From assembly GCA_026014745.1 (NCBI GenBank), contig JAOZHS010000001.1, forward strand, positions 1,178,001 to 1,242,000: a stretch of DNA of 64,000 nucleotides, in the 5' to 3' direction. The translations under genes were made by a program, and so were the position numbers. This DNA is from Candidatus Bathyarchaeota archaeon. GTDB lineage: Archaea; Thermoproteota; Bathyarchaeia; Bathyarchaeales; Bathycorpusculaceae. Below, one piece after another: positions 44,462 through 52,538 of this stretch. How positions within the stretch are numbered: position 1 is the stretch's first letter; the number at the start of each line of letters is the position of its first letter. The notes beneath the pieces were generated by a model that did not search any database, had not been told where the DNA came from, and saw only the letters and a list, made by a program, of their open reading frames with translations.

Positions 44462-45175
44462 CTAACCCATCGTTTTGTTTTGTGATGGAACCTTTACGGG
44501 TTTTAAGACGTATTTGCTGTCTATGTTGGTTTCCCAAAACTCCTTAAATGACCTGCGATATTTGGGCAGTCTTTGTCGACCGCGCCACGTGGATTTGTCC
44601 GCGAACTTTTTGATTTCCGCCGAGGGTCTAAAATATGCAATAGCATTATCGACGCTGAGCACAAATGGTGGACGCCCATAGTACATGCTTATCCAGCTAC
44701 AAATCATGCTGCCCGTGCGATGGTTGCCCTCGATGAAGAGTTGTGGGTGGCCTAGTATGGCTACGTAGACTTCGGCGGCAACTTTGAGCGGGTGCGGTTC
44801 GCCTTTCATGTGTTTTTTGTACCATTTCGCAATGGGTTCAATTTGGGTGTAGAATTTTTCTGAAGTGCTCATAATCGCCTTATGGTACTGTAGCCGTAGT
44901 TCCCAATCTTCGCCGTAATGTACGAGATTGTTGAGTTCAAGCATTTCAGATAGGCTTTCCGCCGAGAAGGGCTCCACCCCCTGCTTTAGTAACTTGTCTA
45001 GGTGGGTGTAAGCGGTCATCATTCTGGCGTGGACAATGGCGTCGAAGGGTGTGTCGCGTCGTCCGATTTTTTCGGATGCCAGCTTGTCGTCGATTTTCTT
45101 CCAGTTTCGTTCTACGCCTTGAAGCGACTGCTCAACTGCTGTTAAGTTTAATTTTAGGATTTTTTCTGGATTCAT
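44462..45175 (-). CDS. Degenerate Fic-domain protein
   Basis: 237 aa. The Fic core is recognisable: PLKVAAEVYVAILGHPQLF and IEGNHRTGSMICSWI. In the active motif HxFx(D/E)GNGRxxR the position of the catalytic His is Gln (Q145), the second glycine of GNGR is His (H152), and the motif reads QLFIEGNHRTG. The enzyme may therefore not adenylylate; alternatively it uses another residue. No inhibitory helix motif is obvious beside it. Start ATG 45175, no signal peptide. Regions such as the N-terminal LQGVERNWKKIDDKL helical part are typical of Fic proteins. Confidence 0.8.
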   Translation of the reverse strand: MNPEKILKLNLTAVEQSLQGVERNWKKIDDKLASEKIGRRDTPFDAIVHARMMTAYTHLDKLLKQGVEPFSAESLSEMLELNNLVHYGEDWELRLQYHKAIMSTSEKFYTQIEPIAKWYKKHMKGEPHPLKVAAEVYVAILGHPQLFIEGNHRTGSMICSWISMYYGRPPFVLSVDNAIAYFRPSAEIKKFADKSTWRGRQRLPKYRRSFKEFWETNIDSKYVLKPVKVPSQNKTMG

Positions 45176-45403
45176 ACAGTCGCCTCAAATTGGAAATTTG
45201 GGTACATGCTTTTATTTGTTAGCCTTGTTTGAAACAAACATCGCCAAACTATTGATGGCATTCTTCTTGGAAGCCGCTTAAATGAAGGATACTGGGTTTT
45301 TTAAAAGGCTTGTTTGTTTTGGTTGGGGTTACTGCCCCATCTAAATGTTGTTGTTGCTGGAAAGGTTTATACTATTCCATAGTATTTTGATGTGAAATTG
45401 CAG
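45176..45403. other. Intergenic, promoter region of the Fic-like and ribosomal operons
   Basis: The stretch between the divergent genes holds a TATA-like TTTATACTATTCC near 45366-45378 pointing to the eL15 operon. No small gene was seen. Several G/T-rich tracts (for example near 45300-45340) occur. The downstream structured leader is listed separately. Confidence 0.35.
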
Positions 45404-45478
45404 GCGGACAACCTTGTCCGTTGGGATGTGGTCCCTCTGGGACTGAACCGCAAACAAAAACGACTTAAGTGAAAAAAC
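45404..45478 (+). promoter_or_regulatory. Structured 5' leader of the eL15 operon
   Basis: Two hairpins: CGGACA-ACCT-TGTCCG (45405-45420) and GTCCC-TCT-GGGAC (45431-45443). A possible outer stem GCGG (45404-45407) / CCGC (45448-45451) competes with or encloses them. They lie between the TATA-like element at about 45370 and the ATG at 45479, so they are in the leader of the mRNA. Autoregulation by a ribosomal protein is the obvious hypothesis; an RNA processed out of the leader is an alternative. Confidence 0.5.
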
Positions 45479-46084
45479 ATGGCCTATAAATACATCGCCG
45501 AAGAATGGGCGCAACCTGAAAAGAGCTTTGTTGATGAGCTCATGCGCCAACGCCTCGTACAATGGCGTAAACAACCCTCAACCGTACGTGTTGAAAACCC
45601 CACCCGTCTAGATAAAGCCCGTAAACTTGGCTACAAAGCTAAACAGGGCTTTGTTGTTGCACGAACCAAAGTTCGCAGGGGTGGCTTACGAAAAATCCGT
45701 CCAAAAGCCGGTCGCCGCCCAAAACGTATGGGTGTCGCAAAATTCAAACCCGCGAAGTCTCTGCGTTTAATCGCTGAGGAACGAACCGCCAAGAAATTTC
45801 CCAACCTAGAAGTCCTTAACAGTTACTGGGTCGGAGAAGACGGCAGACACAAGTGGTTCGAAGTTATCCTTGTCGACACTCATGCACCGACAATCGTATC
45901 TGACAAAGACATTAACTGGATTACCCAGCCTCAACATGCAAGCCGCGTCTTCCGCAGTTTAACCAGTGCGGGTAAAAACGTTCGTGGTCTGCATCATGGC
46001 AAAGGGAAGGGCTCAGAGAAAGCGCGTCCCAGCCACCGTCGAGGCGCAAGAAAACACAACGGAGAAAAACTCCAACGGAAGTAG
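45479..46084 (+). CDS. rpl15e: 50S ribosomal protein eL15 (L15e)
   Basis: 201 aa, basic. [18 protein letters not shown] is characteristic of eL15, with [20 protein letters not shown] and the GRRPKRMGV block; the C-terminus is rich in Arg/Lys. It binds 23S rRNA in the large subunit. First gene of the operon eL15, eL13, RNA-binding protein, Rpp30, Pop5. The track of this operon is conserved across archaea. Confidence 0.97.
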   Translation: MAYKYIAEEWAQPEKSFVDELMRQRLVQWRKQPSTVRVENPTRLDKARKLGYKAKQGFVVARTKVRRGGLRKIRPKAGRRPKRMGVAKFKPAKSLRLIAEERTAKKFPNLEVLNSYWVGEDGRHKWFEVILVDTHAPTIVSDKDINWITQPQHASRVFRSLTSAGKNVRGLHHGKGKGSEKARPSHRRGARKHNGEKLQRK

Positions 46085-46090
46085 ACTGGA

Positions 46091-46294
46091 ATGCACCACA
46101 TTAAACCCATAATAGTTAAACAGAACGGCAAACTCAAACGGGGCAGAGGTTTTAGCCCTAACGAAATCAAAGAAGCAGGCATTAGCAAGCAGCAAGCCCA
46201 ACAAATGGGCTTACCCCTTGACCTGCGCCGCAAAACCTCTCACGAGACAAACGTCGCCTCCATCAAAGAGCATCTGCCTCAACAAAAAAGCTAA
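46091..46294 (+). CDS. rpl13e: 50S ribosomal protein eL13 (L13e)
   Basis: 67 aa: MHHIKPIIVKQNGKLKRGRG, then FSPNEIKEAGISKQQAQ and LPLDLRRKTSHETNV match the short archaeal eL13. Starts 6 nt after the eL15 stop. Structural protein of the large subunit, found in a subset of archaea. Confidence 0.9.
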   Translation: MHHIKPIIVKQNGKLKRGRGFSPNEIKEAGISKQQAQQMGLPLDLRRKTSHETNVASIKEHLPQQKS

Positions 46295-46326
46295 AAACCC
46301 AGCCGCATACATCACATCGAAAGCCA

Positions 46327-46776
46327 ATGTCTTCTACTAAACCCCCCATCGCATACATAGACATACGTGTATTCGCACACGCAACCGATAACCCTGATAA
46401 AGTCCAAGACGCCGTCAAAAACCTCCTCACACCTCCCCTTATTGAAAACCTTGTTTTTGAAAAAACCAACCTTTCCGGTCACCACGGAAACTCTATCACG
46501 CTTTTCACCGCAAAACTCACCGACAAAAAACACCTCCCCGAAGCTATACAAAAAATCGGGGGCAGCCTAAGCAGCTTGGACCGCGAAGAACTCAACAGCA
46601 ACCTCGAATTGCACCTCGACAAAGGAAACATGTTTTTGAGGTTTGATAAGCAGTCAGCCTTTTTGGGGGCACCAAAGTTTTCTTCGGTTGATCCGATTCA
46701 TTTCAAAATTCACTTTAAAGATTTATCACAAGACGCGATTGAGGATTTTTCGAGGCATGCTGGGTTACTACCATGA
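46327..46776 (+). CDS. Exosome-associated RNA-binding protein (COG1325-like)
   Basis: 149 aa, no signal peptide. Sequence blocks IAYIDIRVFAHATDNPDKV, FEKTNLSGHHGNSITLF and DPIHFKIHFKD fit the archaeal predicted exosome subunit or RNA-binding protein that accompanies Rpp30 and Pop5 in archaeal genomes. It overlaps rnp3 by 4 nt (ATGA). The function is inferred from the family and its neighbours. Confidence 0.85.
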   Translation: MSSTKPPIAYIDIRVFAHATDNPDKVQDAVKNLLTPPLIENLVFEKTNLSGHHGNSITLFTAKLTDKKHLPEAIQKIGGSLSSLDREELNSNLELHLDKGNMFLRFDKQSAFLGAPKFSSVDPIHFKIHFKDLSQDAIEDFSRHAGLLP

Positions 46777-47507
46777 AACGCGTCTTTTCCGACCTCCACC
46801 TGCGAGTTAACCCAACCGACACAGCCGCCACCAGCCGCGCAATAATTAAAGCCGCCCAACTCGGCTACCGCGCCATAGGAATCCCCCTTGCAGCAACCGC
46901 AGGCGACGAACAAATCCGCAACCTCAAAACCCAATGCAAACAAGCGGGTTTGGATTTTGTTTCGAGGGTGGATTTTAAGCCCCGCAACCAAGAAGATCTC
47001 ACCCGTTTTCTGCGCAAAGCTCGCCGACGCTTCGAAATCCTCTGCATCGCCTGCGACAACAAGGAAGTCGCGCGCCAAGCCGCAAAAGACCGCCGCGTAG
47101 ACCTGCTGAGTTTTCCAAGTCTTGATTATCATAAGCGGTTTTTTGACCGCGCCGAAGCCGAATTAGCCTCTAACTGTTTAGCTGCGTTGGAGGTTGATGT
47201 TAAGTCGCTTTTGGTGTTGGATGGTCCGCCTCGGGTGCGTTTGCTGTCGAGTTTGCGCCGTGAGGTCGGGTTGGCCGTTGAATTTAAGGTACCTGTAGTG
47301 GTTTCTAGCGGTGTTGGGGAGGAGTTGTTGATGCGTGCGCCTCGGGATATGGCGAGTCTGGCTTATCTTTTTGGGTTCAGCGAGGAGGCAGCGTTGGATG
47401 CGGTTTCGGTGGCTGCGCAGGCGATTGTTTTGCGCAACCGTGAGAAGCTGAGTTCAAGGTTTGTTGCGCCGGGGATTAGTGTGGTTCGGGAGGGTAGGGA
47501 TGCATGA
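46773..47507 (+). CDS. rnp3: Ribonuclease P protein component 3 (Rpp30)
   Basis: 244 aa, TIM-barrel-like Rpp30: KRVFSDLHLRVN, LLSFPSLDYHKRFFDRAEAEL and ASNCLAALEVDVKSLL carry family blocks. It is a protein subunit of archaeal RNase P, which matures tRNA 5' ends. Overlaps both neighbours by 4 nt. Within the gene the sense strand switches from A/C-rich to G/T-rich near 47105. Confidence 0.94.
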   Translation: MKRVFSDLHLRVNPTDTAATSRAIIKAAQLGYRAIGIPLAATAGDEQIRNLKTQCKQAGLDFVSRVDFKPRNQEDLTRFLRKARRRFEILCIACDNKEVARQAAKDRRVDLLSFPSLDYHKRFFDRAEAELASNCLAALEVDVKSLLVLDGPPRVRLLSSLRREVGLAVEFKVPVVVSSGVGEELLMRAPRDMASLAYLFGFSEEAALDAVSVAAQAIVLRNREKLSSRFVAPGISVVREGRDA

Positions 47508-47818
47508 AGCGGGTTAAGCGTCGGTATTTGGCGGTGCAAGTGGATTGTGAGGGTGTGCCTGGTGAGCGTGAGTTGGTGGATGCGGTTTGGGGTTCGGTTA
47601 CGCGGCTTTACGGTGAGGTTGGGGCTTCTTTGTCGGGGTTGGTGTTGATTAGTTTGGATGTGGAGCGTAAGGTGGCTGTGGTGCGGTGTAATTTGGTGTC
47701 TTTGCCTGTGGTTCGGGCGGGGTTGGCTGCGGTTGTGGTTGTGGCGGGTAAGCCTGCGGCTTTGCGTGTTTTGGCTGTTTCTGGTACTTTGAAGGCTCTT
47801 TTTTCCAACCTTGACTAA
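47504..47818 (+). CDS. rnp2: Ribonuclease P protein component 2 (Pop5/Rpp14)
   Basis: 104 aa. KRRYLAVQVDCEGVPGEREL is the N-terminal Pop5 strand-turn motif, followed by AVWGSVTRLYGEVGASLSGLVL and VVRCNLVSLPVVRAGLA. It pairs with Rpp30 in the archaeal RNase P complex. Strongly biased codon use, with TTG and GTG/GCG repeated. No proteasome alpha gene follows, unlike many archaea; the operon ends here. Confidence 0.93.
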   Translation: MKRVKRRYLAVQVDCEGVPGERELVDAVWGSVTRLYGEVGASLSGLVLISLDVERKVAVVRCNLVSLPVVRAGLAAVVVVAGKPAALRVLAVSGTLKALFSNLD

Positions 47819-47994
47819 ATTCTGTGTAAAGATTTTCTTTACTTTGTGACAAGTCAAATCAAAGTTAAGTCGCGTATTTTTTGGACAATCTTACAAATAG
47901 TGTGCAGAAACATTTATCAATTGCAGATAAGCGATAGTAAACGTTACAAAATTCCGTTGGGAGAAGCATAAAAGCAACAAGAGAAGAATAAACA

Positions 47995-49218
47995 ATGGAC
48001 ATACAAGACTTCTACTTTAAACTAAAGCCCCTAAAAATAAACACAATAATAGACGACAGCACCCTGCGAGACGGCATCCAAATGCCCGGCTTAGCAGTGG
48101 GACCCGAAGACGCCGCCCAAATCGCCGAATTACTCTGCGACATAGGCGTCGAACGCATCGAGCTGTTCCACTACCAAGAACCAGACAAACAAGCCGCCAA
48201 ACTCATCCTCAACAAAAAACTCGACATGAGAGTCGCAGGCTGGTGCCGCGCCGTCAAAGAAGACATAGACAGCGCCGTCGCACTCGGCTTCGAAGAAGTC
48301 GGTATTTCACATCCAGTATCCGATATCCATTTCAAGGCTAAATGGCCCGAAAAAACCACTCAACAAATCCTCAACAACCTCGTAGACGTAACTGAGTACG
48401 CAGCCAAAACTTGTGGTCTGCGCACATTCGTCCACGGCGAGGACAGCACACGCGCCAACTGGGAGCTCGAACGAGAATTCATAAACTCAGTTGCTGAAGC
48501 AGGCGCAGAATGTTACCGCGTTTGTGACACCGTCGGCATCGGGTTAAGCGACCCCGAGGCTCCTCTTCCAAACGGCATCCCCGTGAAGCTTGTGGCTATC
48601 AAAAAAGAAACCAAAATCCCGGCCATCGAAATCCACGCCCATGACGACTTTGGCAACGCAGTAGAAAACACTATGGCAGCCATCAAAGCCGCTGTGGGTC
48701 TTTGGGATAAAGTGTACGCCAGTACCACCTTCCTTGGTATTGGGGAACGGGCAGGGAACGCGGAAACCGAGAAGGTTCTGCTTAACCTCTATTTGCACCA
48801 TGGCATCATGAAGTTCCAAGGTAAAACCCAGAAGCTAAAGGAAGCCGCCGAATTCATCGGGGAAGCTTCAGGATTTGTGGTTCCGCCCAACAAAGCCATC
48901 GTCGGCGACTACGGATTCGCCCACGAAAGCGGCATCCACACACACGGTGTCCTCAACGACCCCTGGACGTATGAGCCCTATCCACCTGAATTAGTCGGCA
49001 ACAGCCGCCGCTTAACCATCGGCAAACAGTCCGGCAAAGGCATCATAAAGCACCGCATATGCGAATTAACCCAAAAAGAACTCGATGACCAAACCGTTGC
49101 TTTAGTAGTTGAGAAAGTCAAAGAAATCTACGCCAACGGTCGCCGCGCTTCACTGACTGATGCAGAATTCAAAGAGTTGCTCTGTGGACTTAAAATCATC
49201 GTTGAAAACGACGATTAA
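47995..49218 (+). CDS. Homocitrate/isopropylmalate-type synthase
   Basis: 407 aa, HMGL-like TIM barrel. DDSTLRDGIQMPG contains the metal-binding Asp, HAHDDFGNAVENTMAA the HxH site and GIGERAGNAETE the conserved C-terminal barrel end. It lacks the C-terminal LeuA regulatory domain, so it is closer in size to homocitrate or re-citrate synthase-like proteins. Condenses acetyl-CoA with a 2-oxo acid; which one is not determinable. ATG start, preceded by a 180-nt AT-rich gap with TATA-like elements. Confidence 0.85.
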   Translation: MDIQDFYFKLKPLKINTIIDDSTLRDGIQMPGLAVGPEDAAQIAELLCDIGVERIELFHYQEPDKQAAKLILNKKLDMRVAGWCRAVKEDIDSAVALGFEEVGISHPVSDIHFKAKWPEKTTQQILNNLVDVTEYAAKTCGLRTFVHGEDSTRANWELEREFINSVAEAGAECYRVCDTVGIGLSDPEAPLPNGIPVKLVAIKKETKIPAIEIHAHDDFGNAVENTMAAIKAAVGLWDKVYASTTFLGIGERAGNAETEKVLLNLYLHHGIMKFQGKTQKLKEAAEFIGEASGFVVPPNKAIVGDYGFAHESGIHTHGVLNDPWTYEPYPPELVGNSRRLTIGKQSGKGIIKHRICELTQKELDDQTVALVVEKVKEIYANGRRASLTDAEFKELLCGLKIIVENDD

Positions 49219-49314
49219 GCGTTTAGTTTTCTTTTTTCTTCTTTTTGTTTTGCCTGATTTTTCGGCTCTGAAAATCGAAAATCAAATAAATAATCATTGC
49301 AATACCGCTGAGAT

Positions 49315-49488
49315 ATGTTTGAAATGTGGATGCTCCTGCAAGTCGGTATGTTCGCTGCTTTTACAGCTGTGGCTTCCTATGCTCTCTATCGGCAGAAGCA
49401 AAGGTTTGTGGCAAAAATCAAAAGCCAACGCCTTTTTGTGAATAAACCTGTTGTCGAAAAGGCGCAGACAGCGGTTAAAAGCCAGTAA
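49315..49488 (+). CDS. Possible 57-aa small membrane protein
   Basis: A frame from ATG 49315 reads MFEMWMLLQVGMFAAFTAVA, then SYALYRQKQRFVAKIKSQRL and a basic tail, to TAA 49486-49488. A single hydrophobic segment (about residues 4-25) and a basic cytoplasmic tail suggest a small type-III-like membrane protein. It lies in the gap before the ABC transporter genes, on the same strand. No strong Shine-Dalgarno sequence. Confidence 0.5.
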   Translation: MFEMWMLLQVGMFAAFTAVASYALYRQKQRFVAKIKSQRLFVNKPVVEKAQTAVKSQ

Positions 49489-49537
49489 AAAGCTTAAATC
49501 AACGCTTATCCTCTTGAAAGCAGGCTGAGGGGTCACA

Positions 49538-50269
49538 GTGGGCTTAGCAGTAGAAGCATCTATGTTAACTAAACAGTTTGGGCAAATCCACGCCCTAAAT
49601 GGCGTTAGTTTTAGCATCCAGCCCGGAGAAATTTATGGACTAATTGGACCCAACGGCGCTGGAAAAACCACTACTCTTCGCATCATCTGCACCTTGATCA
49701 AACCTACCACAGGATCCATTCGCATTTTTGGCGTTGATGCGGCCAAGCAGCCTGAGAAAACGCGTCAAATAATCAGTTATCTTCCCGAAGAATCAGGTGT
49801 CTACCCTAACCTCACGGGCTTAGAGTATTTGCAGTTTATGGCTAAACTCCAAACCCCCGCAGGCACCAACATTAAGAGCATAATTGATGAAGCTGCCCAA
49901 ATTTGTGGGTTAGGCGACCGATTAAAAGACAAAGCCAAAACCTACAGCAAAGGCATGAAGCGGCGTTTGCTGGTGGCGCGGGCGTTGATGACCCAGCCAA
50001 AGTTGGCGGTGCTTGATGAACCCGCCAGCGGCTTAGACATTATGCATGCTTATCATATCCGTGAAATTGTGAAAAAATATGTGAAAGAACATGGCGTAAC
50101 CGTGCTGCTATCCAGCCACAACATGCTCGAAGTAGAATACCTCTGTGACAGGGTCTCTTTGATTAACAAAGGGAACTTGGTCGTGGAGGGCGAGCCCAAG
50201 GCTCTCAAAGAGCGGTATGGTTGCCAGAATCTTGAAGAAGTCTTCATGAAGGTGGTTGGTTATGCTTAA
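49538..50269 (+). CDS. ABC transporter ATP-binding protein
   Basis: 243 aa. Walker A GPNGAGKTT (residues 37-45), signature YSKGMKRRL, Walker B LAVLDEP and the switch His (LLSSHNMLEVEYL) are present. NatA-like exporter ATPase. Overlaps the permease gene (ATG 50262), so the two are translated together. The start is GTG at 49538, after GAGG. Confidence 0.96.
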   Translation: MGLAVEASMLTKQFGQIHALNGVSFSIQPGEIYGLIGPNGAGKTTTLRIICTLIKPTTGSIRIFGVDAAKQPEKTRQIISYLPEESGVYPNLTGLEYLQFMAKLQTPAGTNIKSIIDEAAQICGLGDRLKDKAKTYSKGMKRRLLVARALMTQPKLAVLDEPASGLDIMHAYHIREIVKKYVKEHGVTVLLSSHNMLEVEYLCDRVSLINKGNLVVEGEPKALKERYGCQNLEEVFMKVVGYA

Positions 50270-51551
50270 GGGCTTCACAACCATCCTCATTAAAGAACTC
50301 AAAGAGCTCATGAGAGACCCCAAAATCCTCATCGGCATGATAGTTCTTCCCCTCATCATGTTCCCTGTGTTAGGGATGGTTTTGGGTTATGCGGTTGAGT
50401 CTGCACAGCAGGAAGCGATGCGCGCCAACATATTAGTGGTTGATAATGATGGGGGCAACTGGAGCCACACGTTTATCGATTATCTCAACATCAGCCTAAA
50501 CGTCGAAGTCGTCAAAGATACTCCGCCCCAACAAGTAGTGGACAGCGGTCTGCTCAGCCAATACAACAGCACTACTTTTGTGGTAATTCCCGACGGGTTC
50601 TCGCGGAACTTGACGCGGCACGCCGCTGGTAATCCCCTCATTGAGGGAACAGTGGATGTTTATAGTATATTCAACGGCGGCGGGGGACTCTTTAGCGGAA
50701 TCGGCGGTTCCAGCGTAATCGCTTATGTGGAGGGATTCAACCGTGCTGTAGCTCCAGACGTTGTGGGTGTTGTAGAATCAAGTGTCATTAAGGGGCAAAT
50801 CGAAGAGGGCGTATCCGCAAGCACCCTCTCGGGGCTGATGATGTCTCAGGCAATAGCTCTACCCATAACCATCATGATAATGTTGACATATGCAATGCAG
50901 ATAGCCGCCACCAGCGTCGCTATGGAAAAAGAGGAAAAAACCCTCGAAACCCTCCTAACCGTACCCGTGGACCGCTTTGCGATTCTTATGGGGAAAGTTG
51001 CCAGCACAATCATTGTCGCAGGCGTGGCATCCGTGACAGTGCTCGTCGGCTACAACTACATGTTAGGCTCGCTGTCTCTGGGTCTCGCAGGCGATGTGGG
51101 AGGCGGTTTGGATTTGGTTGCGCTCGGACTGGTTCCTTCCACTTTAGGCTACGTCCTCTTAGGCGTGAGCCTCTTCTTCACGTTACTTTCTGCTTTGGCA
51201 TTAGCCGTTGTGATGTCAGCGTTTAGCGAAAACGTCCGCGGCGCCCAAGCACTCGTCGGCTACATCTACCCCCTCATCTTCATCCCTTCGATGGCACTCA
51301 TCTACCTCGACATAAACACCCTTCCATCAGCGCTACAAGCCGTCTTCTTCGCCATCCCCTACAGTCAACCAATCATCGCCTCCAAAGCAGCAGTCACCGG
51401 CGACTACGCAATCATACTCTTCGGCATCATCTATGTTGCAGTCTTCACCGTGGTTATCATGTATGTGGCTTCACGACTGTTTGCGACTGAAAAGATACTA
51501 ACGGCGAAACTCAAACTGGGCAAAAGCAAACCCCAACAACAAAACGAGTAG
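50262..51551 (+). CDS. ABC-2-type exporter permease (NatB-like)
   Basis: 429 aa from ATG 50262 (overlapping the ATPase gene). One N-terminal helix (IGMIVLPLIMFPVLGMVLGY), a large extracytoplasmic domain (about 50-190) and five or six C-terminal helices, the usual arrangement of NatB/LiaS-type exporters; VAMEKEEKTLETLLTVPV is the cytosolic coupling segment. Substrate unknown. Confidence 0.92.
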   Translation: MLKGFTTILIKELKELMRDPKILIGMIVLPLIMFPVLGMVLGYAVESAQQEAMRANILVVDNDGGNWSHTFIDYLNISLNVEVVKDTPPQQVVDSGLLSQYNSTTFVVIPDGFSRNLTRHAAGNPLIEGTVDVYSIFNGGGGLFSGIGGSSVIAYVEGFNRAVAPDVVGVVESSVIKGQIEEGVSASTLSGLMMSQAIALPITIMIMLTYAMQIAATSVAMEKEEKTLETLLTVPVDRFAILMGKVASTIIVAGVASVTVLVGYNYMLGSLSLGLAGDVGGGLDLVALGLVPSTLGYVLLGVSLFFTLLSALALAVVMSAFSENVRGAQALVGYIYPLIFIPSMALIYLDINTLPSALQAVFFAIPYSQPIIASKAAVTGDYAIILFGIIYVAVFTVVIMYVASRLFATEKILTAKLKLGKSKPQQQNE

Positions 51552-51566
51552 CAACATTCAAAGGGC

Positions 51567-51584
51567 TGATGTCGCCGTCCCAGC
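51567..51584 (+). repeat. 18-bp repeat TGATGTCGCCGTCCCAGC, copy 1
   Basis: Identical to 52420-52437. It forms the loop and right arm of a short hairpin (GGG ... CCC) and lies 16 nt after the permease stop codon. Both copies sit shortly after plus-strand genes, suggesting a 3'-end element such as a processing or termination site, or the scar of an insertion. Confidence 0.5.
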
Positions 51585-51689
51585 GAGCCTCAGGACAAGT
51601 GGTAGCAAGTCGCCATAATTTAACTTGGAATTGAATATGGTGAAGCCTTATATTTTCATTTAAACCAAACTTCGATGAATTGATTGCAC

Positions 51690-52373
51690 ATGATAGAGCT
51701 GTTGGCTACATTAATTTCGCTTGCATTGGTCGACTGTTTGAACCCGGCAACCATCGCTACACAGGCTTTTCTGCTCATAGGTACCGAGAAGCCTAAAGCA
51801 CGTGCGATAACCCATGCCATAGGCGTCTACGTTGCATACTTCATGATTGGTTTTCTCATCATTTTTGGTTTGGGTGAGTCGTTAAAACAGTTATTCGCTT
51901 TTACGTTAGGAACCACGGAATACGTAATTTTGCTGGTTTTAGGTTTTGTTCTAATTCTTTTTGCCTGCCTAATGAAGACCTCTAATGGGGGATCAAGAAT
52001 TGATAGGTACCTACAGAAAGTCAGGACCATGAGCCCAACCAAAACCTTCTTTTTTGGCTTCTTTTCTACTTTTATGGATATACCTACCGCTTTTCCGTAT
52101 TTCGCTGCAATCGCCATACTAATCGGCGTTCAGTTATCCTTTTTGGGAATAACAGCGCTTTTGCTAATCTACAATTTCATCTATGTGCTACCCCTATTAG
52201 TTCTCGTTGTCATCTATCTAGCGGCGCGTAAGGAATGTGCTACTCAGCTCCAGAGAATCAATGATGTAATAAACAAGTGGAGTGGCAAGATAGCAAAGGG
52301 CTTTCTCTTGGTGACGGGTATTCTGTTGATTGCAGCCAGCGTAGCCTTTTTCTTGGGTTTTCCGATTCTTTAG
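51690..52373 (+). CDS. Six-helix membrane transporter-like protein (GAP/LysE/CcdA-like)
   Basis: 227 aa from ATG 51690 (TTG 51684 also in frame). Six or seven hydrophobic segments; the first contains LVDCLNPATIATQAF, with a Cys and Asn-Pro in the membrane, as in LysE, CcdA or GAP (Sap)-family proteins. The central FFGFFSTFMDIPTAFPYF resembles the second repeat. Substrate or redox role unknown. The gene lies between the two 18-bp repeats. Confidence 0.7.
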   Translation: MIELLATLISLALVDCLNPATIATQAFLLIGTEKPKARAITHAIGVYVAYFMIGFLIIFGLGESLKQLFAFTLGTTEYVILLVLGFVLILFACLMKTSNGGSRIDRYLQKVRTMSPTKTFFFGFFSTFMDIPTAFPYFAAIAILIGVQLSFLGITALLLIYNFIYVLPLLVLVVIYLAARKECATQLQRINDVINKWSGKIAKGFLLVTGILLIAASVAFFLGFPIL

Positions 52374-52419
52374 CGGTCTAAAGTAATGTTCATTTCTGCG
52401 GCGCTTCTAAGGGCGGGGA

Positions 52420-52437
52420 TGATGTCGCCGTCCCAGC
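52420..52437 (+). repeat. 18-bp repeat TGATGTCGCCGTCCCAGC, copy 2
   Basis: Identical to 51567-51584, 47 nt after the stop of the membrane transporter gene. Here GGGA and TCCC flank the same loop TGATGTCGCCG, forming a slightly longer hairpin than in copy 1. Confidence 0.5.
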
Positions 52438-52538
52438 CTTAGGGAAACGTACTTTTTTAGAAGGTAAATCAATGATTAGCTATTGCCCTTTTCTAGTAAA
52501 AAGATTGTTTGAGATTCATACGTTAAAAATATTTGAGG

